Origin: Malania oleifera
Taxonomy: Eukaryota > Streptophyta > Magnoliopsida > Santalales > Ximeniaceae
Assembly (NCBI RefSeq): GCF_029873635.1
Contig: NC_080421.1
Coordinates: 36,994,617-37,058,616, forward strand
Direction of reading: 5' to 3'
DNA: 64,000 bases
Part shown: piece after piece, positions 58,643 to 64,000 of the stretch
How positions within the stretch are numbered: the stretch's first letter is position 1
How the letters are laid out: every line of letters starts with the position of its first letter
Notes under the pieces: generated by a model
Told to the model about the DNA's origin: nothing
Databases searched by the model: none
Seen by the model: the letters and a program-made list of their open reading frames with translations, nothing else
Program-made: the position numbers and the translations under genes

Positions 58643-58655
58643 GACTCTGATACCA
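58643..58655 (-). other. Primer binding site of element H
   Basis: On the minus strand this reads TGGTATCAGAGTC, two bases from the 5' LTR, matching the initiator tRNA-Met complement except for one base. Confidence 0.88.
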
Positions 58656-58657
58656 AT

Positions 58658-59800
58658 TATTAGCTTTGGTGTATTCCCAAGAGGGGGGTGAATTGGGTAT
58701 TTAAAAATTAATCCTCCGGGTTTAGCTAATCTAGTTGTATTTCACAACTTAGGGTCTTCCTATATACACACACCCAAATGCGTAGATAATATGCGAAAAT
58801 TAAATCATTCGCTATAACATACATGTGCTGAAATGTAAAGTGCAGAACGTATAAAGTACACGCATGATATGTTATCGGGGTTTGGCTAATCTTATTTTCT
58901 AATCACCACTAATTTTTGAACATGAACCCCTATATAAAGAGAATGGGTAAATTTGTTAAAAAAGTTTAGCAAAAATTTACCCCATTTAACCCTTTAACGT
59001 CGGTAAAAATATTAATCAACCGAAGGAATTTGAGTGTCTGAACTTAAGTTCGGTCGCCCGAATAGACTCATCTTGAAAATTCATATAAAATAGTTTAGGT
59101 GCCCGAATTGTCATTTGGTTGGCTGAACAAAAGTCAGAGAGTTAAGTCCAAGGTTCGGGTGCCCGGTCATATGTTCGGTAGCCCAAACTCGTATGTTCGG
59201 TCGCCCGGGGCTTAATTTGAACTAAATCGTTCGGTAGCCCGAGTTGATGAAAAGTCCTTTTTAGGTGGTCCAGGAGCCCGAGGGCAATGCGTTCATTCTG
59301 GTTTGGCAGCTTGAACCAAGGTCAAACTGTTGACTTCTCAACAGTTCAAGCGCCTGAGGTGATTTGTTCACGTGGGGTTCGGTCGCCCAACCTCACTCAT
59401 TTTATGCCTATTAAGTTCATTTTCATTTCAATTAATTCCCATGATATGTTAAGTGATTATGGGGACTTTATGCACAATGTGTAGGGACCTAGGGTCTTTT
59501 CAATTACGCCTAAAAACCTAGCGTCGATCGACCACCCTAAGGTCAATCTATGGCATTTCTGAGCTTACAGAAGCCTATATGCATGACATGCCGAGATTAT
59601 TACAGACCATACCCTAATTATTACATACCCAAATAATATAAATTACAACAATAAAATATATCTTATGGGTTTTCAATCTTCAAGTTTTCACGTTCCCTCA
59701 AATGATCAAACTAATATGAACCTGCACACAAACTTGATAATCATCAAATACAACAAGTATTTGTCATTATCAAAACCGAGTATGACCTATCAGGTCAACA
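58658..59800 (-). mobile_element. 5' LTR of element H with an internal deletion
   Basis: It matches 52240-54279 at both ends but is only 1143 bp. After GTTATCGGGGTTTGG near 58885 it jumps to sequence matching about 53330, a loss of about 850 bp. TGG/GGCTAAT-type microhomology is visible at the join. It ends GGTCAACA, then ATGGT. The TCGCCCGA near-palindrome array (59030-59400) is retained. Confidence 0.88.
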
Positions 59801-59960
59801 ATGGTTTTTGTTTTCTGGTTATTTTTAGTATGTGCTTTTTTGACAAACTAGAAAATTTGTTGCTTGCTTGCATGAGTTTTTAAATTAAAGTTTCTGTTTC
59901 TGCAAGCACCCCCAGTACCATTTTTCAAATATCAAAGGGGGATATATATTTATTATATAC

Positions 59961-59996
<36 letters not shown>

Positions 59997-60730
59997 ATTT
60001 ATAAAAGCAAGAATTGAACTTATATAGAATATATTTTATGTCTTGCTTATGTGCTTAAATGCTTTCATGACTTGTGCTATCTTTGTTTTAAAATTTTAAG
60101 TCATGAAGATTTTTTTTAAAAAAATTTACAAAGAATGCTGCATAACTGGTTCATGGATCTTACATGAAAATGCATGCAAACTTGTTAGATCATTCTTATG
60201 CTCAAACCTACTATTTTGGTATCATATGTCATGTGCCCTTTAACTCAAATCTTCCACGAGTCTTATGATATATTTCATTGGCAATGGTTTGTGTATATTT
60301 TTTGTTTAACTACGTTTTCATGTCACTTGAATATTTTAATGACCAGTTATACAATTTGTGTGCTTAAATTACTGAAGTTATCTTTGTCATTCATTTTGCA
60401 TTGTATGACTATTATATTTCTTGAATGACTAAAAGTTATACTTCTATTTTACATTTTTTAGAAAACTGGACTAATTAAGTAGTTGTAGATATATTGTCAA
60501 TATATTACTCAACAGGTCATTTCTATACAGACATGTTTTTGGGAAATGTCCTATTTTCTAATGGCGTGCTGTCAAATTTTCTTAAAAATCTCCCAAACCA
60601 TATCATGTATATGAATAATATTTTCCTCTTATTTGCCTATATATACTTAAATGTTTATCTAGGGTCTTTTTGCTGTTGCTAAAAGAGGGAGAAGTAGGCA
60701 AGTATTTGTCATCATCAAAAAGGGGGAGAT
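59801..60730 (+). mobile_element. Element E internal region, part right of H
   Basis: It resumes E after the ATGGT duplication. Non-coding; it contains a (TA)n tract (about 59967-59994) and polypurine motifs at 59935, 60686 and finally AAAAAGGGGGAGAT touching the 3' LTR at 60731. The ORFs at 60198 and 60494 show no domain. Confidence 0.8.
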
Positions 60731-61134
60731 TGTTGACCTTATAGGTCATATCCCTATTTTGATTATGACAAATACTCAGGTATTTAATGTATGCCGAGTT
60801 GATGTGCAGGTTTTCTAATTAGCAGATCATAGTGATAGCACAAAGAGGAACTGAAGCTAAAGACCCAATTTACGATTGTATTGTATTTCATTTCTATGCA
60901 AAGGGTCTGTAATAGTAAATAGGGATTGGTTTGTAATAAGCACACACACATCATATGCATGATCTAATAGGTAACCTCAAACCAACCGTAAACTAAAAAT
61001 GACCTTAGAAAGATTTTAGGGAATACCTTTCGGTCGACCGACACCAGATTTTTTCGATGTCTTCAAAAAGACCTAGAAAGGACCTTAGGACACTCACCAT
61101 TGCACTTGTATGTGTTAGGCACTTGAATAGGGTG
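60731..61134 (+). mobile_element. 3' LTR of element E, cut by gypsy G2
   Basis: TGTTGACCTTATAGGTC onwards matches 46626-47030 and breaks off after CTTGAATAGGGTG, where the gypsy LTR begins. The remainder lies beyond the window. Confidence 0.9.
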
Positions 61135-62965
61135 TGTAAGAACCTAAAACGTGATAAGTGGTTTTAAATATTTAAAGAGACGGGCATTTTGGTAAAAGAG
61201 CAGGCCTCATCGACAAAGCTAGATTTCGTCGACGAAGTCTTTGTCCTTCTCGTCAATGAAATTCAGAGACTCGTCGACTAGGAGAAGCCGAGGAGTTTCG
61301 AGAAACTGGGAATAACAAGATTCGTCGACGAATCTATCATCTTGTCGACGAGAGGACTATAGGGCCTCATCGACGAGGGCACCATTTCTTCGACAAGTTT
61401 GCCCTGGTCAAAGGTGTTATAAATAGAATTTTCATTACTTCTTCACTAAGAAACTTCAAATATCTCTCTCTCTATCTCTAGAACTCTCCCTACACTTCCT
61501 CTCTCTAGATTTCTTCGCTAATCGTCTTTAGAATCGTGAATCTGAAGTTACCACGAGGATCATGGAAGGATTCTCTACAAGTTCTACGGATTGGAATCCC
61601 GTTTCGGAGATTTTCGGGCTTTGGCGTAAAATTGAGGTAAGGCTCGGTTTTCAATTATGATCCTGTAGTTTTTTAGGAAACACTCTTGTGAGTATATTCT
61701 ATACTGTGATTTATAGGTTTTGAAACTCGGTTCGCTGTTTAAGGACCTTGGAGTTTGCGATTTGCTATTCAGGGAAAAGGTAAGGGGAATTGTGTTTATA
61801 TTGGTTATTTTTGAAATCGGACTCAGTAGAACTATGGTTCACGATCTTGTGTGTGTTTTGGCTACTCATTTGGGGGGATCTAATGGGGAAAACTATGGGT
61901 TTTTCATGATTACAGTTTTGGGAAAAAGGGGGCGACGGGCTGCATCCCTGGTTTTGTTGAAAACCAAACGTATATGTTGATTTATATTGTGCTATAGGGA
62001 TGGTTATTCCGTGACTTGTTTAAACTGTATGTGTTTGGAAAATTGTGATTTTAGATTACCAAATGGGTGTGGTTTGTTTGGTTATATGAGCATGCATGTG
62101 TTGTATCTTGGTGAAATAGGAATAGGGTTCCAAATTGTTCCAATTTTGAAAATTTGGCTTTTACCGAAGAGTGCGCAATACCACTAGATTGGCCAGCTTA
62201 CGAGCTGAAGGGTGTACGAACACCAGATCTACACCGGTTCAATGCTGATGCTATGCGAGGTTACCGGCAGCACCGACGTTTGCCGAAGGGTGTAAAATAT
62301 CACCAAACTGCCGGTATTTGCCGAAGGGTGTGAAATATCACCAGACTGCCGGTGTTTGCTGAAGGGTGTGAAATACCACCAGACAGTTCAGCTTCAAGCT
62401 GAAAGGTGTGACTACACCAGATTATATTGCTTGTTTTGTGAAAAATACTGGAATTGGTTTTGATTGTTTTGACTATTGAACTATGCATGTTAGTATGTCA
62501 TGATAACACTTATATGCCACACACCGATATAACCTGTGTTCCTCCTTACTAAAAGGTGTCTCACCCCTGCTGCACGTACATTTTTACAGGTCATTCAAGT
62601 AATCGAAACTAGCGTCTTGGTGTAGGGAGTGTAGTGGCCGATGTACTATGGTTATTGGGTAAGTGCTAGGACTATATTTTTAGTGGGTTGCCATTTTAAG
62701 GTGTGTTGTGGCACCAGTTTGTATGTTTTGATAGAGCCTGTTCTACTCTTGTATAGACTCTGCTATGGTACTGCATATGTATATATATAATGCCCTTTTT
62801 CTGCTGCGTATATGATTGTGTTTGGATGTGTTTAGGGTGCCTGGGAACCCCACAGGGTCGGACCCTCATCCTTTGTACTGTATCTTTGGATGTTTTATCA
62901 GATACAGGGATAGGTTAGATTAGATTTTCACCCTTGGGTCCCATTTCGGGGTTTGGGGTGTGACA
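61135..62965 (+). mobile_element. 5' LTR of gypsy element G2 (1831 bp)
   Basis: TGTAAGAACCTAAAACG to GGGGTGTGACA, followed by a primer site. It is related in style to the solo LTR at 40209. Positions 61200-61400 carry CGTCGACGA-like near-palindromes, and 62166-62420 a tandem repeat of about 38 bp. The ORFs at 61720 and 61987 are LTR sequence. Confidence 0.88.
62166..62420 (+). repeat. About 38-bp tandem repeat with GGTG/CACC hairpins
   Basis: Units start GAAGGGTGT at 62207, 62285, 62323 and 62361, with weaker copies at 62166 and 62401. Each contains GGTGT or GGTG followed 4-8 bases later by ACACC or CACC. CCGGTGTTTGCC joins the middle units. Confidence 0.8.
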
Positions 62966-62968
62966 ACT

Positions 62969-62980
62969 TGGTATCAGAGC
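62969..62980 (+). other. Primer binding site of G2
   Basis: TGGTATCAGAGC lies three bases after the LTR end and matches the initiator tRNA-Met complement. Confidence 0.9.
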
Positions 62981-63291
62981 TAACCAGATTGTTAAGTCTT
63001 GTAGACTTGGTTAGGAGTATTGATGTGTACATAACAGAGTATAGGATGTTGGATATGGGTAGAGTTGGTTGAGGGTTGTTTGGTTGCTAGACCGGGATTT
63101 GTCGATGGTATTCCGTGTTTTTCCTGGGATGACAATTCTAGTAAAAGCAGGGCAAATCATTGATGACTTTCGTGTCGGTGTATCGGACAGACCTGGACCT
63201 AGCAGGGAGAAGTTAACACGATTAGTGTAGATAATTGTGTTAGCTGTATGTGTTGTAGGGATGCTGATAGATTCCTATTGTGTTACAGAAT

Positions 63292-64000
63292 GGAGCCCAA
63301 GGATAATGACTTGGGAAGTGGTTCCGAGGAGATTGCGAGTGATGAGTCCCCTTATGTGCCTCGAGGTTTGATGAGGTAAGTGTTACGGGAGATCAGGCGG
63401 AGTGTGAGGAGATGTGAGCACTCTCCTATTACTGTGGGGTGCACCACTAAGAGGTTCACATGCATGCATCCTCCGACATTCTCTGGAGGACCTGACCCAA
63501 CGATAGAAGAGGATTGGGTGGAGAAGACAGAGAGGATCTTGGAGGTCCTACACTACACGGATAGGCAGCGAGTCCTTTATGCCACCTTCCAGCTATCTGG
63601 GGAGGCGGGTTGATGGTGGACTACAGTGAATCTACTGAGAAGTAGAGAGGTGGTCCTGAGGAGATGACATGGAGCCATTTTAAGGAGGTGTTCTACGACA
63701 GATACTTCCTGGCTTCTGTACGTGATGCGAAGGCAGATGAGTTTTCTGCTCTAACTCAGGGGAGTTTGACGGTGCAGGGGTATGCGGCTTGGTACATAGA
63801 GCTATCTCTCTTGGCACCATGTTTGATCTCAAGCGAGTATGAGAAGACTCGGAGGTTCGAGAAGGGTTTGAGGAAGGATATCCGCAGACTGGTGAGTATG
63901 CTTCAGATCCGTGAGTTCTCGGTGTTGGTGGATAAAGCCACGGTGATTGAGACCGGTATTCGAGAGGACAAGGTGGATTAGGAATCAAGGAAGAGGACAT
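63292..64000 (+). pseudogene. Gypsy G2 gag, runs off the window
   Basis: ATG at 63292 opens an acidic N-terminus (MEPKDNDLGSGSEEIASDES). A stop follows at about 63377, then the gag capsid block HPPTFSGGPDPTIEEDWVEK and YATFQLSGEA, a stop at 63611, and a frameshift into MTWSHFKEVFYDRYFLASVR, ALTQGSLTVQGYAAWYIEL and FEKGLRKDIRRLVS. A further TAG lies at 63979. These are hallmarks of the plant gypsy retrotransposon gag domain (PF03732 type). Pol, if present, lies to the right. The minus ORF at 63680-64000 is a shadow. Confidence 0.88.

Overview
This is nuclear DNA of a dicot-type plant with a large, repeat-rich genome. Almost the whole window is LTR retrotransposon sequence (Ty1/copia and Ty3/gypsy) stacked by nested insertion. 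There is one recognisable low-copy host gene copy, an intronless PHT1-type phosphate transporter on the minus strand at 16434-18066, and it carries two disabling lesions. There are no bacterial-style operons, CRISPR arrays or tRNA/rRNA genes that I can see. The AT-rich background, primer binding sites copied from initiator tRNA-Met, Sirevirus-type gag-pol, and plant LINE ORF1 (DUF4283 plus zinc knuckle) all point to a plant. The species cannot be read from the sequence. Layout, left: 1-5069 is a gypsy element (G1) with LTRs of about 2.6 kb and only 463 bp of internal sequence. G1 sits in the 3' LTR of a minus-strand Sirevirus (A, to 14044), which itself sits in the reverse transcriptase of an older plus-strand copia (D, to about 15760). 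Next come the PHT1 pseudogene and its AT-rich upstream flank, to about 20150. Layout, middle: a LINE ORF1 reading frame is split at 20524/38830 by a 5.5-kb Tat/Ogre-like LTR. That LTR is interrupted by a minus-strand Sirevirus (B, 22322-35128) with a perfect AGAAG target duplication. Sirevirus B holds, in its left LTR, a solo LTR (C, 23403-25707) with a perfect AAATC duplication. This is four nested levels. Sirevirus B also keeps remnants of an env-like ORF between pol and its 3' LTR. The LINE then resumes and ends in poly(A) near 39711. Layout, right: a degenerate DNA-transposon-like element holds a gypsy solo LTR (40209-42321, GGTCA duplication) with a 36-bp minisatellite. A second Tat-like LTR fragment and a captured, broken leucine-rich-repeat gene fragment (RLP44-like, 44131-44416) follow. 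A minus-oriented LTR of the G1 family (44500-46625) is then cut by a gag-only Sirevirus derivative (E, plus strand), which is itself invaded by a relative (H, minus strand, 52240-59800, ATGGT duplication) and by a gypsy element (G2, from 61135) that runs off the window. How it fits together: no element here looks autonomous. Gag and pol frames carry stops and frameshifts, and E and H lack pol altogether and would have needed a Sirevirus supplying enzymes in trans. The most unusual signals are non-coding. Six unrelated LTR families each carry an array of short family-specific near-palindromes. The G1-type LTRs carry paired 35-nt hairpins whose stems covary between copies. E and H share a non-coding tract downstream of gag that appears conserved.
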